A stretch of 64,000 bases of DNA from Tetrahymena elliotti 4EA (taxonomy: Eukaryota; Ciliophora; Oligohymenophorea; Hymenostomatida; Tetrahymenidae): assembly GCA_000231825.2 (NCBI GenBank), contig JH720321.1, forward strand, positions 376,761 through 440,760. The letters are read 5' to 3'. Every line of letters starts with the position of its first letter. Position 1 is the stretch's first letter. Positions 51,367-63,735 of this stretch are shown in pieces. The position numbers were made by a program, and so were the translations under genes. The notes beneath the pieces were generated by a model. The model did not search any database. It worked only from the letters and a program-made list of their open reading frames with translations, and was not told where the DNA came from.

Positions 51367-54300
51367 ATGACAATAGTTTATTTCTAAGTAAAGAACTTTT
51401 AACCAAAACAATAAAGATTAGTAAATGGCAAATTTGAAGATTATGATCAAAAACAATCAGACTTATACAGCCAATATGAATTAAGCGATAGTTTTAAAGT
51501 AAGTAGAAATCAAATTAAGATAACTTTTGAACTAGCCATTAAAATGATCGATAGTTAGAATATAGACTTTTTTGATGAAGAGGTTAAGATAGCAGAAAAA
51601 GATTAAACTCCCAGGACATTAAAGAAAGGAGAGCAAATTACTTTAAACAAAAATAAAAATGAAGATTATTTTATACTTTATTTGGAAATTCTGTCACCAT
51701 AGACATAATTGTAATTTCAATGCAAAAGATAAATCACCAAAACTAACTAATTAAATTCTTATAAATAGGAAATTCTACAAGAAAGTTCAAGACTCAGTGG
51801 ATGAGAAACTTAAAATTTTTTATCAGAAATTTGGAATGAAAGAGAATATAGATGAGTAAGAACAATCCACATTATTTGTTTCAGCAAAACCTTCCAATGA
51901 AGAAACATTATTAAAAACAGATTAGGAATTAAAAAATTTATAATAAAATATGGCTCTAAACAGACTGAATATGTAGATAATAACCTCTTCATAATAAGGC
52001 CACATAAAGAATATTCTTAAGAATAATAAAGTAGAGATTATTCATTTTGCAACACATATTTATGAGATAGATAATTAAAACTTTATGCTATTGGAAGATC
52101 ACAATCACAATAAGAAAACTGTTGAAGTAAATAAGTATTTTAGAAAGATTTTTGTTATATAATATTATTTATTACATACATTATTTAATAATGCATTAAA
52201 CTTCATTCATAACTTATTTTAACATATAATCAATAATAAGCTTCAAAAAATATGTCAGATGATTTCGAAATCGATTAATTAGCCTAAAATTTGCTTCTTT
52301 AACTGTTGTCGTAGTGAGATAGTTTTAGATTATATTGATATGAGCACTAATTTAATTAACTTGATTGTGGTTGATAGAAATTTTGGAATAAATGATGATA
52401 TTTCGATTAAGTTTGCTAAACATTTTTTTAGAGCTTTAGAAAAAAGAAAGTACGGAAGCAAATATATTTAAAAAATCTTTGAAAGGGTCTAGCTAAATTT
52501 GTGTGTCAATTATATTGAAGAAGTACAAGATAAAATAATCTTTGATCAAGATGAATTATAATGTAGCTGCATTAAAGATGCTATTTAGTACATATTAGAT
52601 AAAAAATTTCCAAAAAAAAACGAAGAAGTCATAATAAAGCTTTAAAAAAAGAATTAATATGAAAAGTTATTAAATTATGCCTCTAAATTTACCTTTTTTC
52701 ATAGTTATTTTAATCTTAATTGCTAGCTAAGCAAAGATGAGTCAAAAAAAATTAAGAAAAAATATAAAAACAAATGTTATTTCATAAAATCAGTAAAACC
52801 ATATTTATTGTGTAGCTATGATTTTTTCACAAAGTAGGATAGAACCTCAACAAAATCTCTTTCAAAAAAATCAAGAATAATTGAGATAATAAATAGTAAA
52901 AACTTTTCTGCTTATGATAAAAATAATAATGAATAACTTAATTCCAGCTTGTATGATTTTTTTCATTAAATTCTGTAGGTATATTTAAAGAAATATTGTC
53001 CCTACTACAGGTACATTTTAAAAACACCTTTAAAATAAGTAAATTAAGAAATAAATTTTACGAAAGGTTATCCATAAATGTAAAATAGATTCTTCTCTCA
53101 AAATCTGCTTCAAAATTTAGTTAAGTATGAGAAAAAAGACTTTTTTATAAATAAAAATGAAGAAAGTGCAATACACATTTTGAAATTAAAATATACAGTT
53201 AAAATAAAATAATAGTTATTTCTGTACCTGAGATATAATTACGAGAATTTATTTTAAATTCCATCTACGGTATTATATTTTCCAACCCTTACAATTTAGT
53301 ATCAAGATAAGTAAGAAATCGAAAAATTTTTGAAAGATAGCATAGACAGTCAAATTATTAAATTGCAAATTCTCAATTTGAAAGATGATAAGTAAAAAAT
53401 TTTCCATATTTTTCAATTTAAAATTTTTCAAGATGTAGATAGTGTAATAGAAAAAAATTTATAGAAATACATTGAAAAGAGTGATTTACCTGAAGAATTT
53501 CATATCATAATACTATTTACTTAAGTTGATAAACAAAGCTCCAATCATAAAAATAAAAAAATAAATCTAGAAAAAATCCTAGAAAAATCGCTAAATTTAA
53601 ATAAGTACTCAAAATCTGATTATACCTAAATAAATAAAAGTTTACTTTCAGAAATTAGCAGTGCTGGTGATTTAAAAACATAAATTTTGAAAAAATCAAA
53701 TTTAGAGAAACATAAAGAACAAAAAGATGTTTCTCGTATTGACCTAGGAAGTAAATATGTAACTAAGTAGATAATAAGGTTTTTGGTTACTGAAAATCTA
53801 ATTTAAATAAACAAAGAAAACATTTTTGAAGGTAATTCAGAAGACGTGATTGAAGATAGTTAGGAAAAGAAAAAAAAAGAATTCTAAGAACAAAATTTTG
53901 TTTTTGAATTTTTAAAAAATCATTTAGAATCACCTCATTTTAAATTTGAAAAATTACATAAATGGAAGATGTTAGTTTTTAGAGAACTTATTAAAAACAG
54001 TTAGTATCTTATAAACAACAAGTAATTCATGGAAGTTGTAATACTATAGTATTTATTGAATTTTATGCTTTTGAAAAGTAAGGAATAGAATACTCTTAAA
54101 TAATAAAAAATATTATTATTAATTTAGTTATATAAAGATGAAGGAAAGATAGGGGATATCAAATATTTTGAAGAATTAATGACTATTATTAGATTAAATA
54201 CATTTTTGAAAGCATCTTTGGATAATCCTAATATGTTAAATTATTGCTACATCAAATATGTGTAATACAATTATTTTGAATAAAAAATAGAAAAAGATAA

Positions 54301-54640
54301 TAATAGGACTTTACTCTTCTAATAAATAATAAGAAGCTAAGAAGAGCAAATAGCTTTTAATTATAGCAGAAGTGAAGAAAAATATATGAAAGAAATATCA
54401 CATACTTTTTTAAAAAAATAATTAGATTAAAATTTAGAGTTAAATTAAAATTTAGAAGATTCTAATGAATTAAGAAGTTAGGCCAGATTTTGTTGTTATT
54501 TAGAAAGATTTTTGTTAAGAGTTTAAATTATTTTAGATTCAAAAAATTATTTATAACTTATTGATTCAATTAAGGAGTAATTATAAATTACCTATCATGT
54601 AAGTACTATTAGAGAAATGCACAATAAATTCCTCAATTAA

Positions 54641-54717
<77 letters not shown>

Positions 54718-56200
54718 TAAAAGTCTTATTGAATTTATCAAAAATTTGTATTTTTAAATAGAAATAAACTATGAAGATTTTACAAAAGCTATGAAAATAA
54801 AATAGGAAAGTTTAAGTATAGAAGAAATAATGAAGTTAGCAGCATATCACTTAGAATAATTTAAAGAAAGAAAAGGTCAGGAAGAATATTAAGATTAAGT
54901 TGATAAATTAATTAAAAAAATATTTTTGTTTAAATATTATTTTTTATTTAATGGTATTGATAGATTTGTTTAAACTCTTTAAACAGCAAAATTATTTGAT
55001 AATTTTATTCTTAGTTAGAAGATTCGCTCTTTATACTAGTTCTAAACTATTGGAGATAATTTTCTTGACTTTAGTGGATATGAATAGATTCCAAAAATAT
55101 TAATTGTTGATGCTCTACATTCTGAAGACAAATTTTTAGTTTAAAAAGGCAGAGATTAATATTTGTAGCTAGAAGAAAGATATGATTCTCAAGAAGAAAC
55201 AGAAAATAATCAGCTAATGTCTAGATTAAGAGTGAAAGATCCTACAATTAAGCTAATATTTTTATTTTCTAAGTCTAAACAATATTTTAAATACCTGGAT
55301 TTGCTTAGTTGCAATATCATCTATATAAAAGATCTTGATAATTATTCAGGCAATATAAATGATATTTATAAGCTATTTTTTGATTTCATTGTTACATTTT
55401 TTAAGAAATTATTAGATAAAACAACCAACACCTATAATTTCATAGAAATTTTCAATAAATGTCTTTAGTAATTTTAAGGCAACTAATTTTTCTCTCAGAA
55501 CATTGACTTTAAAAATTAACAAGACGAATAAATAGAAATCAGCTTGTAAGAATGTAGAGAGTAAAAATCTGAATACTCATATTTCAATGAATTAAATATT
55601 GGATTGAATGGCAGACAAGTAGAAAAGGAAATAAAAGAAACCTTTTTAAGTCCTGAAGTTTATAAAAAAATTTTAGACTAAAACACTTAAATAGCTCTCG
55701 AAAATTATTTAAATGATATTTTTGGATAACCTTAAACTCAACCAAAAGAATTAGTAATAGATTCTGTCTAGTAAAATTTCATTGATCTCTAAGAAGCAAA
55801 TAATAGTATGAGTATCAATAATGGTCATTAACATTCATCAGATTAATTTGAAAATCCGCAATAAAATATTTGCTTCTATAATAATAAAAAACGAACATCT
55901 CATAATTTAGTATAAGTGATGTCAAACATGAAATAAATAAACACAAAAAATAAAGAAAAAAATATTTTTACTAATATTACAAATAACAACAATAATAAAA
56001 AAAAGAAATCTTCAAACAAAAAAGTATCTTAAAAAAAATAAAAACCTGAAGAAATAGAAGAAAAATAAGATATCCAAATTCCAAATGAAAATAATCCAAA
56101 TTATCAAATAGTATCAAATTAAATACTGCAAGATTAACAAACAGAGTCAGGATAATTTTAATTTTAGGTATATGAAGTAGGCATTGTTGATGAATATTGA
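51367..56200 (+). CDS. CHAT-domain (caspase-like) protein B, tandem copy 2
   Basis: Exons 51367-51710, 51769-52126 and 52241-56200 join in phase to give 1,553 residues; the last exon is a single frame of 1,320 codons. The start is placed by alignment of MTIVYFQVKNF with MSVEVYFNLQNF of copy A. The CHAT domain is closer to bacterial forms than in A: TLFVSAKPSNEETLLKTDQE, IIHFATH with His211, then FMLLEDH, CFFNCCRSE with Cys257, and LIVVDRNFGINDDISIKFAK with FFRALEKR and IFERVQLNL. Both dyad residues are kept, 46 apart (47 in A). The middle is helical; around residues 1200-1310 a CHAT-like second half has LIFLFSKSKQYF, with Ser1246 in place of the Cys. A run of 25 Asn codons (54641-54715) lies in the helical part. 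The tail is Lys/Asn/Gln-rich. Role unknown; by family, a regulated protease that cleaves a specific partner. Confidence 0.77.
54641..54715 (+). repeat. Perfect (AAT)25 coding poly-Asn
   Basis: Twenty-five uninterrupted AAT codons inside the last exon of CHAT gene B, in frame, with no counterpart seen in gene A. Perfect identity of the units points to recent slippage expansion. Confidence 0.95.
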
Positions 56201-56405
56201 GGACATTTCATAGATATTTAGGTATTGAGTAAGAAGAATGAATTATATTTATAAAAAGATAAGATGTAGTAACTAAAATTATATAATATATGTGTAAGCT
56301 AAAAAAATAATATTAGAGGTAGTATTGCATTAATTAATTAGTAAGGAAGTAGTTTAATTTTTAAAAATTAATTGGATTTTTAGTAAATAATGTTTTTGTG
56401 GATTA

Positions 56406-58325
56406 TCAAATGTTTTGATACTTTTTATAATAATATTTTCTAAGCTTATTGAATTAACTCTAACTTTTTTCAAGGCTATTTAGAAGAGTTTCTTCTTCAT
56501 CTATTGTTTTTATGTTATTATATTGAATATTTTTACTATTTTTTTTAGAAATATTTTTATTTTCTATAATTATATCTCCTAAATTACAATAAAAATTATT
56601 TATTTCATGTTTATTTTTACTATTAAAAGCTGATTATTACTTATTTTATAAATTTTTAATTTAGCTATTAGTTAGATTTTCCATATTAGACTATGATTAT
56701 TTCATTTAAGCCCTATTCTGATTTTCTTCAAAATAAATTAAAGAGTTACTTCTGAGCTAATTAGTTTCTTATTATTGCTAATTTCTTTGCTCCAATATTT
56801 TATTTTTATATTGTTAATAATTAAAGTTTTTTTAAAAATTGGCCAACATCGTATTTGCCCCTTTTATTTATTTTTAATTTAAAATAGGAAAAGAGAATTA
56901 TTCAACTTAGTTATAACTTTTTTTGTTCGTGGGAGCTTAATTAGATTTATTATTTAAAGATTTATCAAGGATATTATCTTAAGAGTTAAGTATTTTTTAG
57001 TTTTTTAATTATTAATTTATTATTTTTGGAGACTTTGAGCTTTAGTGAACTAAACTTCTTGATAACATCTAATCATTAAATTCAAATTTTTATGGAAAAT
57101 CAGTCAAATCTGAATTATTGAAATTAAGTTCGCTTTTCATTATTTTCCTTTATTAACTAAATTAATTATTGCAGTCGCTGGATGTATTATTATCAATCAA
57201 ATCAGAGGCCAGATCTGTTGAATAAGATATTAAATTGCTTCTACAGTTAAGTAAAAATGAAGGATTTATAATTTCTGACTATCTCAAGTCTGCTTAATCT
57301 AAAGAATATCCTCTTTTTACTTTGTTTGTGAATATTTTTGGTTTGTTTTAACTATCATTTTCTTGTGAATCTATGATTGCATTTTCATTTGCTAACTATT
57401 TATCTTAACTTGATTTTTTTCTTGGTGAAACCCTTGTTTTCATCTAACTTCTTCTTAAATCTAGCTAATTTTGATCATAAAAATTTTATTCCTATGAATC
57501 GTTTTAATAAAATTCATTCCAGTTCATAGGAGATGCCTAAGATTGTTGTCTTAGACGGCTTTTAACCAAAAAAGGTTTTTCTTAAATAAAGGATTAGCTT
57601 TCTATTAATTAAAGATTTGTATCTTAATTATCTAATCGATTGTTACTCGATAAATTTTTATTTTAAATTTTTTTAATTTCTTCTTAGTTCTAATTTTCCA
57701 CTTATTAATAACTTTTTCTATTTTCAAAAGTAGGATTATTACAAGGAATGAGCAATGGAGATTGTTAAGATTTATACAATTAAAAATATCTTTGCTTATT
57801 CTTCTTCTTCTAATATTTTTTATATTTCTAGCTGCTTAGATTTACTTCTGTTAAACAAGCATTATTATTTTGCATGCACTTTTCAAAGTTTTATGTTGAA
57901 ATTTAAAAATCTGTCAACGCTTTTTCTCTAACTCCTTCATTTTAAATAGGATATTCTTTTGTTTAAAACTTAAATGATTTCTCTCCTTAAAAATCGGTTT
58001 GAATATCTTTCTTTTAAAATCCAGCTTTACTGGTCTAGGTATCCTAACCAGAATTAAGGATATAAGATAACTCCTATCTAACCTTTCTATGCACATACTA
58101 TTTCAAAGTATCATCCCCAGTAATTTAGAATTTTTTCTGATAATTAACTTAATTACTGTTTTGAAAGTTCTAAAAGACACCATTCTTTTGTTTTATATTT
58201 TCTTCATTGCTAACTTCTTAATTCTAATATCTGCCTACATTCATTATTATATTATTCTGATTATTGTTCATCTACTCTAATTCATAAAGGCCAGCTTATT
58301 TAAGAAGTGAAAGCGAACTCTACAT
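56406..58325 (-). CDS. Uncharacterised Gln/Asn/Lys-rich protein
   Basis: On the minus strand from ATG 58325-58323 (MQSSLSLLKQAGLYELEQM) to TGA 56408-56406. The first 200 or so codons form one frame with many TAA/TAG Gln codons: VHRKVRQELSYILN, KAGFQKKDIQTDFQGEKSF and so on, followed by a basic stretch (KKYQKKKNKQRYFQLYK). Further down are SRLRQQSQASPMNWNEFYQ, RRSQMKTRVSPRKKSSQ and a C-terminal ENKNISKKNSKNIQYN ending in KYYYKKYQNI. At least one intron may lie near 57150. Composition suggests an intrinsically disordered protein; no domain or membrane segment is visible and I do not recognise a family. Its stop is only about 200 bp from that of CHAT gene B, and the two are convergent, so the 3' UTRs may overlap. 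Confidence 0.7.
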
Positions 58326-59536
58326 TTTTAATCAAAATTACACTTTTCTTATACCTTATTTTTTTGTTTTCAAATATATTATTAATCTGGTTTTTTAATT
58401 ATCTTCATACACTAATTTGAATAATTGGTTAATAATTTATGTTTTTACTTTCTTTTATTTATAGTGGTAATTAAATTGTTCGAGTATTGTGTGGAGATAT
58501 AAAGATTGTTTTTTCACCATACCAAGCATTCATTTTAAATGTAACACTAACTTATCATTGTATTCCCAAAATCGAGTAATATTTTAGATTTCTATGAATT
58601 TTAAAACTATATTTTTGAATGTATTTTCTTTAAAAATGTACAATAATCTGATTGAGAGAAGAGTAAATTAGTAATCAAAATATTATTAAATTTTTAGAAA
58701 ACAAATTAATATTCACAAAAACCCAAAGAGAGAGAGTTACTAAACAGAAATTAATTAATAAATAAAGATATTAAAAATCTAGTAAATGAGCAATTTGCAT
58801 TCTCAGTATCATCAAATCAATCAAGTTTTATTTATTACATTTTATTTTAGAACTATTATTTTTCTCAAAATAAGTCAATTTTTTGATGCATCACTAAAAA
58901 TTTGAATAGAACTTTAAAAAATATCCATAAATTATTACCATTTTTTATTGATATTAAAAAAATTTATCTAATTGCTCTAATTTACCATGAATTTATCTAT
59001 TTAAAGGGTATTTTTATTCATCTAAAACATTATTTACGAAAAAAATAAAATTATTTTTGAAAAATTTTAAATAAAAAAACCTAAAAATAAAATGAAAAAC
59101 TTTGAGTTTTTTTGCTAAATTTTTGGAAATAAAATTAAAATATCTTTTTCTTTTACATTTCGAAATGTTAAAAAGAAGATTCATTCTTAATAAATACTAA
59201 GTTCAAATGTAGATTAATTTAGAAATATTATGGGGAAATAAGCAAATTTATAAAATAATTTAAATTAATATTAACCTCAGTAAGAATAGCAGATATGTGA
59301 TAATGCTTAGATACATAATTAAAAAGCATTAAATAGTATACAGTAAAATTAAAGCTTTAAAACATAATATTTAGAGTAAATTAAACTATTCGATTTTAAT
59401 AACAAAAATCTTCAAATAATAATATTAATATTAACATTAGTTAGGTATTGATTTATTTCATAAATAAAGTTGTAGATAAAAAGATCATATTTTTCAAGCT
59501 TGGCTTCTTTAAATTTTATATAGTTGACATATCCAA
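58326..59536. other. Divergent intergenic region
   Basis: About 1.2 kb between the start of the minus-strand Gln/Asn-rich gene and the plus-strand FHA gene. AT-rich, with nothing recognisable apart from A/T runs. Both promoters should lie here. Confidence 0.6.
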
Positions 59537-62500
59537 ATGAGTAGATAGCTAAAAAGTTCAAATAAAATGGCACAATAATAAAATTTTTCTTTAAAATGTC
59601 TAAAGAGTATATAAAAATGTATAAAGGATTTAAAAAAAGCTATGAGATAGATGCAATTTGAGAGTTAAAGAATATAAAAACACCAAATTTAACAAATATT
59701 AAAAAACTGTAGTAATTTATTAACTGCTCTTACTAGCTGTAATCTATATCGCATCCATTTTTAGGAAGAAATGTACTATTTGACTCAGTTGCAAAAAATT
59801 GAAAAGGGTATTAGTGAAATTGTAGAATTTGTTTCAGAATTGTCCAAAAGAAAATACTTCAACAATATTGGGAATAATAAGGTATGCGAAGATCTTTTTA
59901 GTAAATTAGAGAGCACATTTGATTAGTTTGTGGGGCCACTACTCCATATATTTAATTCATTTAATGTCAATTGGTTGCTCTTTCAATGTGATCCAATTTA
60001 GCTGTTTCTTTTAGATGAATTTAATGAGAGCGCAATAGTTAAAAAATTAGGAATAAATTTTAGTGATAGTCAGAGTAACATATAAACTCGCCAACAGTAG
60101 GAGGATAATTCAATGTCAAAAGATATTACTTCTAGTTAAGAATATAGCCATTTAAGCAAGGAAGAAACCTCACCAACTAGCTTATTGCTAAGTAGATAGC
60201 CATAGCTTAGTCAGAAATAAAGCAGTATAAGTGATAATTAAAAATCTGGAAAAAGAATAAATTACAATAATAATATAGTTAAATTCAAATAAAAACTAAG
60301 TTAAGAAGAGACTTAATGTACAAAACAACAATTAAAGGATTTAATCAGTGAATACAAAAAGCTAGTTTAGGATGAAGAATGTTTGTCAGAGTTAGCAATC
60401 CTTATTGATTTTAATTCTGATCATAATCCATAAAATTATCAATAAGTTTTTAATCACTACTATTTGTAGTTGTTTGATTAGACTACATCTGATAAAATAT
60501 CATATATTTTAGGCAAAATTCATAGTTTTTAAAAATTAAATTTATTTTGTAGATTAATATTTTACAATACTGATATTATGACTCTTGCAGGACACTAAAT
60601 AATTAAATATGTAAATTAATACTCCTGGATTAATCTCAAAGATCTTTAATTAAAATTAATAAGAAGCGGCTTTAATAATTTGCCTGTGCCTCTTACTTAA
60701 TCTCCACAATAAAAAACCAAAGAAAAAAATTAAATGTTTCATTTTAACTAAAATTCAGCTTGTTCTCTTTAGAATTTACAAAAATAAAGTGATGAAAAAC
60801 TTCTAAATTTATAACCAAATTTCTTATCAAGTGGAATTTTTAAAGTGGGTTAGGCTCTTACCCTATGCCCTCACTAATCTAATTTCTTTTCTTTGATTCC
60901 AAGAATTGAAAAGAAAACTGAACTCAAAGATCAAAAGTCAGATATATGCTGCCAGTATGTGAAATAGAAATTAGAGACTTAAGCCTAACATGAAAAAATA
61001 ACAATGGAAACCTCTTTCTTGAAAAGGTCTTTAAGTATAAATATCAAAAATAATCACTTAGAGATTCCTTAGTTTTAAGATGATTTTATTAATCATTAAA
61101 AGACTATGAATTTAGAAAGCTAAATCAGCATGCTATCTTAAACATCTGCTTAGACCATAGATCAAGAAAAAGATTAGCTTGAGGATGAAAATAATTAACC
61201 AATTCTATTTAATAAAAGGGAGCTCTTCTTTGGTAGAAAAGCCAAAAATTCTATTTTTAGACCAGATTTTTGCTTTGAGGAAAGTGAATTTTAGATATCA
61301 AGGTAATAATTTAGAATATCTTATGAGGATTAATCAAATTCATATTATGTATAATGCATGAGTTAATCAACCTTGACTTAGCTCTTTGTTGATGATATAG
61401 GTTTTGAGTTATAAGTAGGTTCTGTTTTTATTGTCTAAGATCTTATTGCTTTTGAAGTAGTTGCTTTTAAATCTGCTCAGCAGTAAAATTAAAATGCTCA
61501 ACTTGGTAATAGCTAAAAGGCAAATCAAAACAAAGCTGGAAACTAACAAGTTTTAAGTCCTAAGAGTCCCTCCCATGATAAAGACAATCAATTAAAAAAT
61601 TTTAAAGGATTTAAAAATAAAATGAGACTTTCTTATAAAAATTCTTAACTTTTTGAAGATAATGACTTACAGTCACAGTACTTCTAAAGTGACTAAATCA
61701 AAAACTAGGAAACAGAAAAAAATTAGACAAGTGATTAATCTAGCTCAGATTAATCTTTGGATAACCAAGCAAAAGATGATCTTTAAAATTCTGTAGAAAA
61801 TGAAAATTCAAGCTTGAATTCTTCTCTAGCTTCCATATCTTCCTCCTTAAGTTAAATTGCAAGTTAATAGATGCACTTTAATTAAGAAAAAAGGGCTTCT
61901 TTCAATTAAAAAAAGCATAGTTTTATTAGCTAAATAAGACGTTAAAATTCTAGGAAGTCTAGTAGTGGGTTTCCAGCTATTAATATAGTATCTGATAATT
62001 AAAATGCTGATTCCAACAACAATTCTTAATCTAATACAGTTTAAGAAAATTTGATTAAAGGAGGCAGAAGCTCTATTATTTGTAAAGATTTGCTATACGC
62101 AGAAGATGAACAAAATTAAAAAAAATAAGAGTATGTACAGTAAAATTCTATTTCTCAATCTGAATTAGCAAAAGAACAAAAAGGCAACTCTGAAGAATTG
62201 ACCTAAGATTTTAAAAAATCTACTTAAAGCTAACTTGATAAGCAGTCTAATCAAAGCACAGTTTATTAATCAACTTTAATGAATGGAATGAATATCAGTA
62301 CTTCAAGAATTATGCTCTAATCAACATTAAATTAAATGAATTAGAGTGCATATAGCTTATTAGGGCCATCATTTTATGAATTAGAGGATGATAATGCTAA
62401 CTCTACTGAGGTTTTATTGCATTTAAGAGTTTTATGGTCCAATATAGAAACAGAAAAGGAAGACTACATCTTTTAATATAACAATATAAATGAAATGGAC

Positions 62501-62770
62501 TAAATTGTGATTAAGCTAGGCTCTGAAAAAGATAATTAAATCAGAGTTTAAGATGATAATCACTCAATAAAAAATTCATCCCACTGTATTATAACCTATC
62601 AAGATTCATGCTGGACTTTGTAGGCCACCCACAACGACCAAAATTTCTACACAGGACTAGCCGTAAAAAAAATTGAAGAGATTGAAAGCGGGTTCATATC
62701 AAAATAAATCCTTTTAGAGAAAGGATTTAAAATATTAGTTAAAGGTTACATATTTTAATGTGACATTTGA
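59537..62770 (+). CDS. Protein with two FHA-like domains
   Basis: One uninterrupted frame of 1,077 codons, intronless, ending at TGA 62768-62770. The upstream in-frame TGA at 59525-59527 limits the start; ATG 59537 gives the longest form, with ATG 59567 (MAQQQNFSLKCLKSIQ) an alternative. The N-terminal third is helical. An FHA domain begins near residue 565: ELFFGRKAKNSIF, ESEFQISRQQFRISY (the I-S-R-x-H/Q core), FVDDIGFELQVGSVFIVQD. A second, weaker one is at about 990-1075: IVIKLGSEKDNQIRV, SSHCIITYQ, LEKGFKILVKGYIFQCDI. Between them is a Ser/Gln/Asn-rich linker of about 330 residues. FHA domains bind phosphothreonine; the first keeps the Gly-Arg and Ser-Arg pairs, with Gln where the usual His stands, while the second lacks the Arg of GR. 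It may link kinase signalling to other proteins; partners unknown. Confidence 0.78.
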
Positions 62771-63288
62771 TCAAAAAGCTTAATCAAAAGAATAAAAAAA
62801 CTTAATCTTTTTATTTTCAATATCAATTTAATTTGAACTAAATCTTGAAGATTTAACATAATAAATATTGTAATTTGTATTATAATTGTCTAAAAAACAT
62901 AATTATCATTATTATCATCATCATCATCATCGAATCAGTCTTAAAATATAATTTTTTTATATTTGTTTTATTTTCTATTTTGGAAAATGAACAAATTCAT
63001 CCAAGAATCTCTATCCATCGATTCATAAAAAATTAAAATAAATTGGACTTAACTTCAATTATATTGTGAGGTTATTACCTAATTATTTTTTTTTGGAGCC
63101 TAAGTACAAGCCTGATTATAACCTATTTAATCATAATATTAGCATTAAAAATAAAGTTGTATTTTCTTAACATTTGTATTCATATAATTGATTAACGCAT
63201 AAATTAATAATATCAAAGATTAAAAAAATTGTAATTATCAAAGTTAACTTAAAAGCAGAATAGTAAAAGTATTCGTTAAAATCTAAAA
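62771..63288. other. Intergenic with (ATC)n microsatellite
   Basis: About 520 bp, AT-rich, between two plus-strand genes, with an ATT/ATC trinucleotide run at 62903-62931. No gene seen. Confidence 0.6.
62903..62931. repeat. (ATT/ATC)n microsatellite
   Basis: Trinucleotide run of ATT then ATC units in the intergenic region after the FHA gene. Confidence 0.85.
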
Positions 63289-63735
63289 ATGGCAAGGAAA
63301 TAATATATTCACTCATTGATTTTGATAACTCTTTTGGTTTTTGGAACTTTATTATGTGTATAAGCTCATTAAAAATAGAATGATCAAGAAAAAAAATAAA
63401 CTTAAGAAGAATCTGAAGATGTAGAATAATAGGAAGTTGAATAACCTTTACCTAAGTTAAAAACAATAGATTAATGTAAGGCTGATTGCACATTAGATTG
63501 GTAAGACTGTGTTATGAAGTGTGGAAATAATGGCCCATAAAAATGTTATATAACCTGTTAAAGTCAAGTTAAAAAATGCTTAGATGAATGTCCTAATGTT
63601 ATTTGCAATGATCACTGTTCAATTGAACTTGAAAAATGCCAAAGAGAAAAAAGAAATCCAGGTGTATGTGAATCTGAATATAATAATTGTTAGGAAGAGT
63701 GTGATAACGCTTATATTGGTAGAACTGATTTGTGA
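63289..63735 (+). CDS. Small secreted Cys-rich protein
   Basis: One frame of 148 codons from ATG 63289 to TGA 63733-63735, no intron. It begins MARKQYIHSLILITLLVF and continues GTLLCVQA, a clear signal peptide with cleavage likely after VQA. An acidic, Gln/Glu-rich propeptide-like stretch of about 35 residues follows. The rest has 14 cysteines spaced C-x3-C-x6-C-x3-C-x7-C-x3-C-x6-C-x3-C-x4-C-x3-C-x6-C-x9-C-x6-C-x3-C, that is about three and a half copies of a C-x3-C-x6-C-x3-C helical unit. Such a pattern suggests stacked helical hairpins held by disulfides. The product is probably secreted or enters mucocysts or the surface coat. I do not recognise a named family and assign no function. Confidence 0.82.

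Noticed and set aside
57914..58096. Minus-strand 60-residue basic frame (MCIERLDRSYLIS)
   Set aside because: It is a different frame of the Gln/Asn-rich gene, whose Gln-coding frame is open over a much longer stretch.
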